From positions 1 to 64,000 of the forward strand of contig JAFDVQ010000016.1 in assembly GCA_018268915.1 (NCBI GenBank): a stretch of DNA of 64,000 bases, read 5' to 3'. A program made the translations under genes and the position numbers. Below are positions 1 to 11,133 of the stretch, in pieces (within the stretch, counting starts at the first letter, position 1; each line of letters opens with the position of its first letter). This stretch comes from Acidobacteriota bacterium. GTDB lineage: Bacteria > Acidobacteriota > Terriglobia > Terriglobales > Acidobacteriaceae. Under the pieces are notes generated by a model. The model was not told the DNA's origin, did not search any database, and was given only the letters and a program-made list of their open reading frames with translations.

Positions 1-50
1 GGCACCCGCATTGGATGAGGCGGCTGGTCTCCAGCAGGACGGCGATCAGA

Positions 51-82
51 CCCACGTCTCAGAATCGAGACGTGGGGCACCC
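51..82. repeat. GCACCC-tailed hairpin element, copy 1
   Basis: A perfect 10-bp inverted repeat (CCCACGTCTC / GAGACGTGGG) with loop AGAATC is followed by GCACCC. It lies just past the uvrC stop codon. Further GGCACCC motifs at 1-7 (window edge) and 110-115 suggest a decayed tandem context. It could also act as a hairpin 3' of uvrC, but there is no T-tract. Confidence 0.8.
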
Positions 83-116
83 GCCTTTCACGCGCAACGC
101 TCAGATGAGGCACCCA

Positions 117-2099
117 CTAGGTTGTGGTCTGGGGTTCGTGAAAGTGGCTCCAGATGGACTCGGCGGTTTTGCGCGGGACTACCGCGGCGAGAGAGTCCGC
201 TGTTGCCTGCTGAATATCTCTGAGGCTGCCGAAGTGGGTGAGGAGGCGTTGGCGGGTGAGGTGGCCGACACCGGGGATGTTGAGCAATTCTGAGTCGCGA
301 TCGCGCATTGCACGCCGCTGGCGGTGATATCCGATTGCGAAGCGATGGCTCTCGTCGCGAATCATCTGCACCAGATGCAGAACCGGCGAGCGGCGGTCGA
401 GCACCACGGGCTCATCTTCGTTGCCGTAGAGGTAGATGACTTCTTCTTTTTTCGCAATTGAGGCGAGCGGCTGCGAGGTGAATCCGAGGGCCTCGAGCGC
501 TTCGGCTGCGGCGTGAAGCTGACCGAGTCCGCCGTCGATGAGGATCAGTGAGGGCATTGTTTTGTCCTCGTCCTTGAGGCGGCGGTAGCGGCGCGTGACG
601 ACCTCGCGCATAGACGCGAAGTCGTCGACGCCGAGGACCGTCATCACCTTGAATTTGCGGTATTGCGATTTGTTCATCTTTCCGTCTTCCCAGACAACCA
701 TGGATGCGACGGTTTCGGCGCCCTGGATATGGGAGATGTCGAAGCACTCGATGCGGCTGGGAAGTTCGGGCAGCATCAGGGAGTCGGCCAATGACTCCTG
801 AATCGCTTTTCGTGATGGCTCGAGAACGCGGAATCGCTGGATGTAGGACTGCTTTGCGTTTTGCCCGGCGAGGTCGACGAGGGAACGCTTTTCTCCGCGC
901 TGGGGAACGGCAATTTCTACGCGGCGGTCGATGCGCTCACTGAGCAGGTCGGAGAGTGACTGGCGGTCGGCGAAATCGACAGGCACGAGAATGGAGCGGG
1001 GAACGTATCGCTGATCGATGTAGAGCTGCTTGAGCAGGGCGGAGAAGACAACGCCGGGGTTGAAGGTTGCCTCGTTGCTTTCCGTGCTTTGCGTATCCGC
1101 GGATGTGGCATGCGCGAAGCCTTCATCCCAGGTCTCAGAAGCGAGACCCTTCGACAAGCTCAGGGCAGGCTCTGGGGCACCCGAGTTTTCGTCAGGAGGA
1201 GGAGTGTCGGCTGCGCCGATGGCTTCCATCAATTCGGGGAGATCTTCCCAGAAGAACTCGCGGCGATCGACGATCTTGCCGCCGCGGATGTGAAATTGAT
1301 TGACGGCGAGTGCGCCCTCTTCGAAGTGATATCCGAAAACATCCGCATCGTCGCTCTGCTCAGCGGTTGCGATGCGCTGCTTCTCCTGAAGCTGATGGAC
1401 GGTGGAGAGCTGATCGCGCAGTCGCGCGGCTGCTTCAAACTGCTGCTCTTCGGCTGCCGCCATCATTCGCGCGCTGAGTGAACGTTCCAACTCGGCCTGT
1501 CTGCCTTCGAGGAAGAGCTGCGCATCCTTCACCGCTTGCGCATAGATTTCCGGCGTGGTCAGGTCCTGCACGCAAGGTCCGAGACAGCGATGGATGTAGT
1601 ACTGAAGACAGGCGCGAGGGTGATAGCGAGTCAGGTCGATCTTGCAGCTCGGAAGCAGGAAGCTGCGGTGAATAAGCTCGACAACGCGATAGGCGAGATT
1701 TCCGGGAAAGTACGGACCATAGTATGCCGAGCCGTCCTTTCGAAGACGGCGGGTGACGAACACTTTGGGATATCGATCAGACAGCGTCAGCTTGACGTAG
1801 GGATAGGTCTTGTCGTCGCGAAGGAGGATATTGAAGCGGGGCTTGCGCTGCTTGATGAGATTGTTTTCGAGCGCGAGAGCCTCATGTTCGTTGGCAACGA
1901 GGATGTATTCGACGTCGACTGCCTCGCGCATCAGGGAGCCGGTTTTGGCGTTGGCCTGAGACGCCTCGAGGAGATAGGACCGCACACGGGAACGCAGGTT
2001 TTTGGCCTTGCCGACGTAGATGACCACGCCTTCAGCGTTCTTGTAGAGGTACACGCCGGGCTGCGCGGGGAGAGTACGGATTTTCTCGATTAGATCCAT
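117..2099 (-). CDS. uvrC: UvrABC system protein C (excinuclease subunit C)
   Basis: UvrC makes the 3' and 5' incisions beside UvrB-bound DNA lesions in nucleotide-excision repair. In order, the 660-residue protein shows a GIY-YIG nuclease domain (GVYLY near residue 15, IYVGK near 27), a UvrB-binding UVR motif near 205-240, the UvrC RNase H-like endonuclease domain (CFDISH near 450) and a C-terminal helix-hairpin-helix pair (NIPGVG). It is longer than the usual roughly 600-620 residues because of an interdomain insertion near residues 300-345 (SGAPEPALSLSKG and following) that coincides with a DNA repeat. No clear Shine-Dalgarno sequence precedes the ATG. The catalytic domains look intact, so the protein is probably functional; identity is certain. 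Confidence 0.97.
   Translation of the reverse strand: MDLIEKIRTLPAQPGVYLYKNAEGVVIYVGKAKNLRSRVRSYLLEASQANAKTGSLMREAVDVEYILVANEHEALALENNLIKQRKPRFNILLRDDKTYPYVKLTLSDRYPKVFVTRRLRKDGSAYYGPYFPGNLAYRVVELIHRSFLLPSCKIDLTRYHPRACLQYYIHRCLGPCVQDLTTPEIYAQAVKDAQLFLEGRQAELERSLSARMMAAAEEQQFEAAARLRDQLSTVHQLQEKQRIATAEQSDDADVFGYHFEEGALAVNQFHIRGGKIVDRREFFWEDLPELMEAIGAADTPPPDENSGAPEPALSLSKGLASETWDEGFAHATSADTQSTESNEATFNPGVVFSALLKQLYIDQRYVPRSILVPVDFADRQSLSDLLSERIDRRVEIAVPQRGEKRSLVDLAGQNAKQSYIQRFRVLEPSRKAIQESLADSLMLPELPSRIECFDISHIQGAETVASMVVWEDGKMNKSQYRKFKVMTVLGVDDFASMREVVTRRYRRLKDEDKTMPSLILIDGGLGQLHAAAEALEALGFTSQPLASIAKKEEVIYLYGNEDEPVVLDRRSPVLHLVQMIRDESHRFAIGYHRQRRAMRDRDSELLNIPGVGHLTRQRLLTHFGSLRDIQQATADSLAAVVPRKTAESIWSHFHEPQTTT
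1127..1182. repeat. GCACCC-tailed hairpin element inside uvrC, interrupted by an ALSLSKG-type repeat
   Basis: The left arm CCCAGGTCTC, loop AGAAGC and the start of the right arm GAGACC match the element at 51-82. The expected TGGGGCACCC follows only after an extra roughly 23-bp segment beginning CTTCGACAAGCTCAGGG, itself a common bacterial dispersed repeat. Read on the uvrC strand the whole unit is open and encodes SGAPEPALSLSKG followed by LASETW. This looks like one repeat nested in another inside a gene. Confidence 0.75.
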
Positions 2100-2393
2100 G
2101 AAGGTACGGAAGGAGGTAGCCCCAACTCATAGGATAGCTGGCGTCAGGAAATGAAGCAGACTGCCAGCTTTGGAGTGCAAACTTACCGCAGGAGGTAAAA
2201 ACTACACATCTTTACGAGTGTGCAAATAATTCTGGCGGGCATGCTAAATGCCACATAGTCTGTGGTTTGACGCGAGCGCGCGATTTGGCTCGATGCATGC
2301 ACTATCCAAGGCGACACGAAAATCGCCGCCGGGCCTGGGTGGTTCAAAGAGGGTCAGGCAAATCAGAGGCGGCGAAAAGGAATGGGGAATAAA

Positions 2394-3131
2394 ATGAAAA
2401 ATTCAAATGGATTGTTGATTGCAGCTGCCGTAGCCCTTGTGGGCGTCACCGGTTGCGCGAGCAAGAACTACGTCAAGTCCCAGACGGCGCCAATCGTTGA
2501 GCACACCAACACGCTCGATCAGAAGACTGCCGAGAACAACCGCAACCTGCACGATGTGGATGACCGCGCAACCGCCGGCATCAAGCAGGCGCAGACCGCC
2601 GCTGAATCCGCTGCGCAGAATGCACAGAGCGCAGGCAAAGCAGCCGGCGATGCCGAGAATGCAGCCAACGATGCCGTACACCGCGCCGACTCACTCGACT
2701 CAGTCGTGAAGGGTCTGGACAACTACAAGTCGATGGCGAATGTCACTGTGACCTTCGGTTTCGATAAGGCGACGCTCACCAAGGACGACAAAGAGCAGCT
2801 CGATCAGTTTGCACAGCAGCTGGCGAGCGCGAAGAGCTACATCCTCGAAGTCACGGGCGGAACGGATTCGACCGGCTCTGCCGCTTATAACTATGACCTC
2901 AGCAACCGCCGCGCCGATGCAGTGGTTCAGTACCTGGCCTCTAAGTATGGAGTTGCCGCACACCGCTTCTACCTGATCGGTATCGGCAAGGACAAGGAAG
3001 TTGCTCCGAATACAACCGCTGAAGGCCGCAAGCAGAATCGCCGCGTTGAGGTTCAGCTGCTGAGCAACATGGGTGGCGGGGCAGCTCCGGCAGCAACTGC
3101 GCCGGCGGCTCCGGGTCCCGGCAGCAACTAA
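2394..3131 (+). CDS. OmpA-family peptidoglycan-binding lipoprotein
   Basis: Probable outer-membrane lipoprotein anchoring the envelope to peptidoglycan. The N-terminus is a lipoprotein signal with lipobox LVGVTGC. Residues about 30-110 are Ala/Asn/Asp-rich and predicted coiled coil (Lpp/YadA-like heptads). The last about 110 residues form an OmpA C-terminal domain with the motif NYDLSNRRADAVVQYL and RKQNRRVEV. The C-terminal tail is Ala/Pro/Gly-rich. I chose ATG at 2394 because it has GGGGA five bases upstream; the ATG at 2382 has no usable spacing. Pal or OprF-like function is inferred; there is no tol operon next to it. Confidence 0.9.
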   Translation: MKNSNGLLIAAAVALVGVTGCASKNYVKSQTAPIVEHTNTLDQKTAENNRNLHDVDDRATAGIKQAQTAAESAAQNAQSAGKAAGDAENAANDAVHRADSLDSVVKGLDNYKSMANVTVTFGFDKATLTKDDKEQLDQFAQQLASAKSYILEVTGGTDSTGSAAYNYDLSNRRADAVVQYLASKYGVAAHRFYLIGIGKDKEVAPNTTAEGRKQNRRVEVQLLSNMGGGAAPAATAPAAPGPGSN

Positions 3132-3333
3132 TAGATCAACCGAACGGTTGAACAACTAAAGGTTCGATATTGCTGTTACTAGATTAGGAAGATTAAAGGC
3201 GAAAGCCGAAAAGACCACGTAAAGGCGTAAAGCCTGATTAGAAGTTGTAAAGGTGAGAGCCGATATTTCTAGATTAGATTTACTTAGAATGCATTAAAGC
3301 AGTCAGACTAAAGTGACAGCAACGATAGATTGC
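3132..3333 (+). other. OmpA gene 3' region with three mini-hairpins
   Basis: No ORF is visible. Three short hairpins recur every 26-28 bases, each preceded by AAA: GGC-GAAA-GCC at 3198-3207, GGC-GTAAA-GCC at 3224-3234 and GGT-GAGA-GCC at 3252-3261. Two have GNRA tetraloops. GATTA/AGATTAG words flank them. The segment ends at a terminator, so it is probably a long structured 3' UTR or a small RNA. Confidence 0.45.
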
Positions 3334-3374
3334 CAGGCCATTCAGCTTAACGCTCGGATGGCCTGATTTCTTTT
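3334..3374 (+). terminator. Rho-independent terminator
   Basis: CAGGCCAT (3334-3341) pairs with ATGGCCTG (3358-3365) and is followed by ATTTCTTTT. It is placed to end the ompA-like transcript. Confidence 0.75.
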
Positions 3375-3459
3375 GGGATAGAGTATGGGAATCGGCTGTA
3401 AGGAGAGCAACTCAAGTCGTTAAGCCTGAATCCTTGCAACTGTTGCTGTGGGTCGTGTC

Positions 3460-3636
3460 ATGGACCAGATAACGCGTGACCGGACGATCAAGGCTCTGAA
3501 AGAGCAGCTGGAGCTTTGCCGGATCCAGGCAGCGTCCTTTGATAACGACGCGGCGCGCCGGACTCTGATGATTGAGACCAGTTACGCGATTCAGCTCCTA
3601 CTGGATTTCATGCAGAGGAAAGAAGGGCTGCAATAG
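3460..3636 (+). CDS. Small hypothetical helical protein
   Basis: A 58-residue polar, predicted all-alpha protein (starts MDQITRDRTIKALKEQL, ends LLLDFMQRKEGLQ). No domain is recognised. It sits alone between the ompA terminator and convergent pyrE. A GTG at 3448 would add four residues; neither start has a strong ribosome-binding site. The regular charged/hydrophobic periodicity supports a real gene, but nothing points to a function. Confidence 0.5.
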   Translation: MDQITRDRTIKALKEQLELCRIQAASFDNDAARRTLMIETSYAIQLLLDFMQRKEGLQ

Positions 3637-3672
3637 CCTTCCGAAGCTCGCCGGTTTTGACCATGGTTTGAA

Positions 3673-4287
3673 CTAAGCGCTCTTGAGCTGGCTGACGTGC
3701 TCGGCTCGTACCTGATTTGCTGTGAAGAGCCGCAAGAAGGGAGCTCCGGCAGCGGCTGCTTCGACTGATGGACGGCCGTGAGCTTCTTCCCGCTCCACAA
3801 TGCATACAACTGCGGCGACTATCATTCCAGCTTCGTGAGCAGCTTCGATCGCAGCGACTGTGGATGCGCCAGTCGTGCAGACATCGTCAACGATAACGAC
3901 GCGTGCGCCATCACGGCAGAACCCTTCGATGCGGCGTCCGGTGCCGTGCGCCTTCTCGGCTTTGCGAACGAGAAAGCCGTGGAGCAGGGGACTGCCGGGA
4001 CGCTGCTGAGCACGCCACGCGCTGGCAGTGGCAACGTTGGAGACGATGGGATCGGCGCCCATGGTGAGGCCTCCGACGGCTTCGGCCTGAATGCCGTGCT
4101 GTTCGAGTAGCTCGAGAATGGCATGGCCGGTGAGGCGGCCGCCTTCTGCGTGGAGGGTCGTGGTCCGGCAATCGATGTAGTAGTCGCTGGTGCCGCCGGA
4201 AGAGAGCTTGAACTGGCCGAGTTTGAAACTTGTTCGCGCGAGTAGGGAGAGAAGCTGCTGGGCGTAGGTGGGGCTGCTGGGAGTCAT
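3673..4287 (-). CDS. pyrE: Orotate phosphoribosyltransferase
   Basis: Converts orotate and PRPP to orotidine 5'-monophosphate in de novo pyrimidine synthesis. The 204-residue protein has the type I PRTase fold, with the PRPP-binding signature VVIVDDVCTTGAST and the substrate-side segment LSSGGTSDYYIDCR. The open frame extends 30 codons upstream to 4377, but that part is translated from an 8-bp tandem repeat (residues such as LVPLFPCSLVPSFP), so I place the start at the ATG ending at 4287 (MTPSSPTY). It lies downstream of uvrA and the CPBP gene on the same strand; a shared transcript is possible. Confidence 0.93.
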   Translation of the reverse strand: MTPSSPTYAQQLLSLLARTSFKLGQFKLSSGGTSDYYIDCRTTTLHAEGGRLTGHAILELLEQHGIQAEAVGGLTMGADPIVSNVATASAWRAQQRPGSPLLHGFLVRKAEKAHGTGRRIEGFCRDGARVVIVDDVCTTGASTVAAIEAAHEAGMIVAAVVCIVEREEAHGRPSVEAAAAGAPFLRLFTANQVRAEHVSQLKSA

Positions 4288-4315
4288 CAAGATGATTTTA
4301 AGGGACGGAGAGACG

Positions 4316-4372
4316 GGGAACGAGGGAACAAGGGAACAAGGGAACAAGGGAACAAGTCGGTAGTTAGTAGTG
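4316..4372. repeat. Short tandem array: five GGGAACRA octamers plus TAGT(TA)GTGAG tail
   Basis: Five consecutive 8-bp units, GGGAACGA at 4316 then GGGAACAA at 4324, 4332, 4340 and 4348, are followed by TAGTTAGTAGTGAG. The array lies directly upstream of pyrE. A second array of the same composition lies at 13056-13100. Confidence 0.9.
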
Positions 4373-4383
4373 AGCAACGAACG

Positions 4384-5438
4384 TTACATCTTGTCGAGGT
4401 GTTTGAAGCCGCCGGTGCCGAGGAGCATGAAGGAGAAGAGCATGAAGTTGTAGCTGGCGTGGACCAGTGTGCTTGCGGCGAGAGATCGCGTGGAGAGGCG
4501 AACCCAGCAGAGGACGAGGCTCACGAAGATGAGCAGTAGAAAAGGGCCCAGGGACCATGCGGTTTGAAATCCGTGCATCAGGGCGAAGGGAAGGCTGGTG
4601 ACGAGCGATCCGGCAATCATTGCGGAGAGAGACCAGTTTGGATCGCCGTTCTGGTCGAGAGGACGACGAGGCGTTCCGGTGAGATTTTCGACGGTCCAAT
4701 CCCATGCGGTGCAGAGCGAGGGGAGGAGGAAGCCGCGAAAGGCCATCTCTTCGAAGAATGGAGCAACGGTAACACCGAAGCCGAAGAGTACCCAGGCTGC
4801 TCCGGGAGCTTTGAATAGTTTGTCGATAGGTGCGTCGGTGGGGCCCGGCAGCAACATCCCGTTGATCATGGCGACAAAGAAACAGACGACTGCCGCGCTG
4901 AGCAAGCGTCCAAAGCGCTGAACGGCGAAGTCACCATTCCAGTGGATTCCATCGAAGAACGGCTTTCGCCAGATGAGAGGGAAGGCGATGAGGCATCCAC
5001 CAAAGGTGATCAGGTAGAGCGCAGCCTGCGTGATGAGAGCGTAGTGGAAGTCGGTTGTTGCCTGGGCGGCTGTTGCGATTCCCCAGAGCTTCATGTGCAG
5101 GGCGACTGCAACGAGAACGTTGACGCCGATTAATCCGCAAAGGACCAGCAGGAACAAAATTCCAAGATGGCCCATGTGAGGGATTCGTTCTTCGCGGACG
5201 ACCGGAGGCGGTGGCTGCGTATAGGAGGCAAAGAGGGGCTGGTCTTCGGTGATTTGCGGAGAGGAGGCGGGTGCTTCGATTGCGCTGGGGAGAGGCGACG
5301 TTGGTTCTGGTTCGCTGGCCCATTCGGCGGGAGGGAGGGGAATGTTCTCTGGTCCGAGGGGATCAGAGGCGGGCGAGTCGTTCGGTTCGCCGGATGGTTC
5401 GGCTTCGGGGTTCTGCGGCACCTGTTCGGGGAAGGTGC

Positions 5439-5442
<4 letters not shown>
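4384..5442 (-). CDS. CPBP-family intramembrane glutamic endopeptidase
   Basis: A 352-residue membrane protein of the CPBP (CAAX protease/bacteriocin-processing, Abi) family. A Pro/Glu/Ser-rich cytosolic N-terminus of about 90 residues precedes about eight hydrophobic segments. Family motifs are visible: FFEEMAFRGF near 224-233 (EExxxR), FALMHGF (FxxxH) and HASYNF (HxxxN). The start is GTG and overlaps the uvrA stop by 4 bases (GTGA), so translation is probably coupled to uvrA. The substrate is unknown. Confidence 0.88.
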
Positions 5443-8582
<3,140 letters not shown>

Positions 8583-8848
8583 GTTTGAGTGAAGCGAAGA
8601 CGGTGGGTTGCCGCTAAAGGTCGACCAAAGTCATGCGCACTTGATGAACCTTCGTCACAAGGCGAGTCCGCACAATTACGGATGTACCTAGGGGTATTCT
8701 ATTTGGCAACAGAAACGAGGGTCAACGCGGCCAAAATTCTGCGACAATCCATCAAGACAAAGCCACGACATAGCATCCAATAGCCGAGGCAGAAGCAGAA
8801 ATCGAATGAGGAACTTTCCCCAGCAACTTCAACGGGGGTCTTAAAAAA

Positions 8849-9004
8849 ATGGCCGACTTAATTATGTTATTCTGCGCCGCTATCGGTTCCATGGCTTTTG
8901 GAGTCCTTACCGCTTATGGGATCTTCCGGATTGGCTTCGCGATGATGCGTCCCCGGCAAGCTAATGTTCCGGTCAAGGTGACCGCGCGACTCGCAGCGGA
9001 TTAG
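8849..9004 (+). CDS. 51-residue small membrane protein
   Basis: A short ORF encodes MADLIMLFCAAIG, then a hydrophobic helix (SMAFGVLTAYGIFRIGFAMM), then a basic tail RPRQANVPVKVTARLAAD. That gives one transmembrane segment with positive residues after it. A G-run at 8834-8838 lies 10 bases upstream and is a weak ribosome-binding site. It sits between uvrA (divergent) and the convergent DUF4038 gene. Conservation cannot be checked here; its composition is that of a real small membrane protein. Function unknown. Confidence 0.6.
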   Translation: MADLIMLFCAAIGSMAFGVLTAYGIFRIGFAMMRPRQANVPVKVTARLAAD

Positions 9005-9035
9005 CTTCCGATCGCTGTTTTCTCTGAGGCTTCCC

Positions 9036-10538
9036 CTACCCAGCCCAGACATCCAGACCCGGCGGAGGATAGTTTGCCTCTGCTGTATCGAGCACCAGAA
9101 CCCAGTCGGGTCCGTACGGAGGCGTGCGGAACTCATTCTGATTCTTCTCTAGAGATCCAATCAAAGTGCCAACTCCTGTGCGGGGGTCGAACCACCACGC
9201 GCGCAGCTTGCCGGATTTGAACCGGGTGAGATCGAGCCTAGCCGTCATGTCGTTCATCGGGAAATAGACGAAGGCGTAGGTGCCTGCAGAGTCGCGAGTG
9301 GCCTGGATGTGATTGCCTCCAATACCAGAATCTGAGGCGATGAGCTTCTGATCGGGTATGCGGCTGAAGTAGGGGCGCGATTCGATGAGCCGGCGAAGAT
9401 ACTGCACCTGGCGGCCTGCGGGGCGCTGAAGAGCATCGATCCAGTCGCGGTCTGCATGATTGATGACGTCATTGCGATGGCCGACGAAGCCCCACATCGC
9501 GTGATGTCCATAGGTGACGCCGCAGGCGCCAGCGAAGACGGAGCGGTAGACCTGCTTGCGAACATCGTGATCGCGGAAGTATCCGGTAGCCGGATCCCAG
9601 CGCGGCCAGGGATTGTAGGGGTGGTCCTCATAGTTCGGCTCCAGGTCGAGGGTCGGCTTGGCAGGAGAGAGCGCGTAATCTCCGGCCACCCAGTCCCACA
9701 CAGGCACATCGTGCCCGCTGCCGTGACCGCTTTGCATTCCGTTGATGGAGAGCCAGGGCTCCTGATGCAAAGTCGCTGACGAGCGGGCTCCGCCGTTGGG
9801 GTGATACGCGATGACGGGCTGACGGCCCAGACCGTCGGCGAGACCTGCGGCAAGCTCACGCCAGATCGGCGTCCAATCCTGGTCCGGTTTGAAGCCGGTG
9901 GATTTCGCGATGTTCTTCCGTTCTTCTTCGCTCATGGTGGAGAGGCTCGGCGGGCGATCTCCGCCGAGAATCCAGATCACGTTATTGCGGTCCTTCAAAC
10001 GAGAAGCGAGATAGTGCGCATAGAAGCGAGCGTCGGGAAGATTGTCATTGCGGAAGATTCGCGGCCCATCACCCCACGGAGCGGTGAGCTTGTCTCCCCA
10101 GGTCGGCAGCAGACCAACGTAGAGATTGCGTGTTGCTGCTTCATCGACGACCTCGACCACACGATCGAAGTATGCGGGGTCGGGTTTGCGCGGGTCGTTG
10201 TCGATGAGCGGTCGAAGGCCGAGCGGGCTTTGTTGTTTGACGCCGTTGAACTCGGCAAGCGCAACGGTCTGGATTACGGTGAAGCCCTGCTGGCCTCGAG
10301 TCTGGAGATAGTAGCTTGCTTCTTCGCGGGTGGTGCGATGAATCAGTTCCCAGGCTGTGTCGCCAAGCCAGAAGAAAGGGGTGCCGTCTTCGGTTTGCAG
10401 GAAGTGGCCGGCGGGATGAACCTGGATGCGCGGAAGGGGATGCTTCTCGTTTTTTCGCGGTTGAGCTGGCTGGGCTCCGTTGAGTGGTTCTGCGGCTATG
10501 GCAGCCAGGCTGGTTCCAAGGAAAGCGCGACGATCCAT
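9036..10538 (-). CDS. Secreted DUF4038 / GH140-like glycoside hydrolase with collagen-binding-like C-terminal domain
   Basis: Probable exported glycosidase of the apiosidase-like DUF4038 family, acting on plant cell-wall side chains. The N-terminus MDRRAFLGTSLAAIAAEP is Tat-like. A TIM-barrel domain follows (FFWLGDTAWELIHRTTREE, then WILGGDRPP). The last about 90 residues (YFPMNDMTARLDL, AWWFDPRTG) match the 'putative collagen-binding' beta domain often found in this family. I start at the ATG ending at 10538 because it gives the export signal; 26 further codons are open upstream. Exact substrate is not deducible. Confidence 0.85.
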   Translation of the reverse strand: MDRRAFLGTSLAAIAAEPLNGAQPAQPRKNEKHPLPRIQVHPAGHFLQTEDGTPFFWLGDTAWELIHRTTREEASYYLQTRGQQGFTVIQTVALAEFNGVKQQSPLGLRPLIDNDPRKPDPAYFDRVVEVVDEAATRNLYVGLLPTWGDKLTAPWGDGPRIFRNDNLPDARFYAHYLASRLKDRNNVIWILGGDRPPSLSTMSEEERKNIAKSTGFKPDQDWTPIWRELAAGLADGLGRQPVIAYHPNGGARSSATLHQEPWLSINGMQSGHGSGHDVPVWDWVAGDYALSPAKPTLDLEPNYEDHPYNPWPRWDPATGYFRDHDVRKQVYRSVFAGACGVTYGHHAMWGFVGHRNDVINHADRDWIDALQRPAGRQVQYLRRLIESRPYFSRIPDQKLIASDSGIGGNHIQATRDSAGTYAFVYFPMNDMTARLDLTRFKSGKLRAWWFDPRTGVGTLIGSLEKNQNEFRTPPYGPDWVLVLDTAEANYPPPGLDVWAG

Positions 10539-10705
10539 GCGAAGAAATCTCCCGTAGCAGTATCGCAGGGAGATTAGCCGATAAGGGGTGGTGGGTGCAG
10601 GTGAGGAAGAGCACAATTGCTAATGCCCGCAAGCCAGATTTTGAGCACAAGGCAAGAGCTCGCGAAAGAACTCAAACCTTTGCGGAACCAATCGAGAAAA
10701 AGTCC

Positions 10706-10759
10706 GCGGCTGAAGCCGCTTCGATATCGAGTTCAGCATTCAGCAGCCTGAAGGCTGCT
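10706..10759. repeat. Two TGAA-loop hairpins
   Basis: GCGGC-TGAA-GCCGC at 10706-10719 and AGCAGCC-TGAA-GGCTGCT at 10742-10759 have perfect stems and the same TGAA loop. They lie in the 595-bp gene-free spacer 10539-11133, which contains no credible ORF. Confidence 0.75.
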
Positions 10760-10892
10760 GCTCCCTCCGCTTCAGTTGAAGAGGATCGAGTTCTCAGACT
10801 AGAGCACAACTTGTATGCATGTTTGCGGCACGGCTGAACGAGCTTGCGGCAAGAGTGCTGAGGAAAGACGAGATCTAGGAGGCCTTCCTCAG

Positions 10893-10945
10893 GGGCTGAA
10901 GCCCGCTCTATTTTGGAGATCATGTGGCACGACTGAAGTCGTGCC
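10893..10945. repeat. Bipartite TGAA hairpin cassette, copy 1
   Basis: GGGC-TGAA-GCCC (10893-10904) is followed, 33 bp from start to start, by GGCACGAC-TGAA-GTCGTGCC (10926-10945), a perfect 8-bp stem. The same two-part layout with identical spacing recurs at 25299-25351. Confidence 0.85.
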
Positions 10946-11127
10946 CTTTCAAAGCGTCGACTTCATCGGAGTTCGGCAGGCAGACAAACCTGTAACTCAC
11001 ATTTCTGAAACCGGCTGAAGTCGTGGCCCTTCAAAACGTCCGTCTTTGTTGGAGGTCTTAAGCAGGCAGAGAAACCCGTAGCCAGCAGCTCTGAAAACCG
11101 ACTGAAGCGTGGCCCCTTCAAAACATC
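10930..11127. repeat. Degenerate tandem direct repeat, about 82-87 bp period
   Basis: Three units start at CTGAAG positions 10933, 11015 and 11102. Each carries CTGAAG(T)CGTG, then CCTTCAAA, then CGTC or CATC; the first two also share GGCAGGCAGA or AGCAGGCAGA, AAACC(T/C)GTA and a CTGAAA end. Units have diverged. The array ends at the stop codon of the next minus-strand gene. Confidence 0.65.
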
Positions 11128-11133
11128 GCGGTT

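Noticed and set aside
8589..8783. 64-residue plus-strand ORF upstream of the small membrane protein
   Set aside because: No ribosome-binding site, atypical composition and no recognisable feature; likely chance.
10484..10923. ORFs in the repeat-rich spacer (plus strand 10484-10837, minus strand 10672-10923)
   Set aside because: They are made of palindromic repeats and non-protein-like residues, and one overlaps the DUF4038 start.
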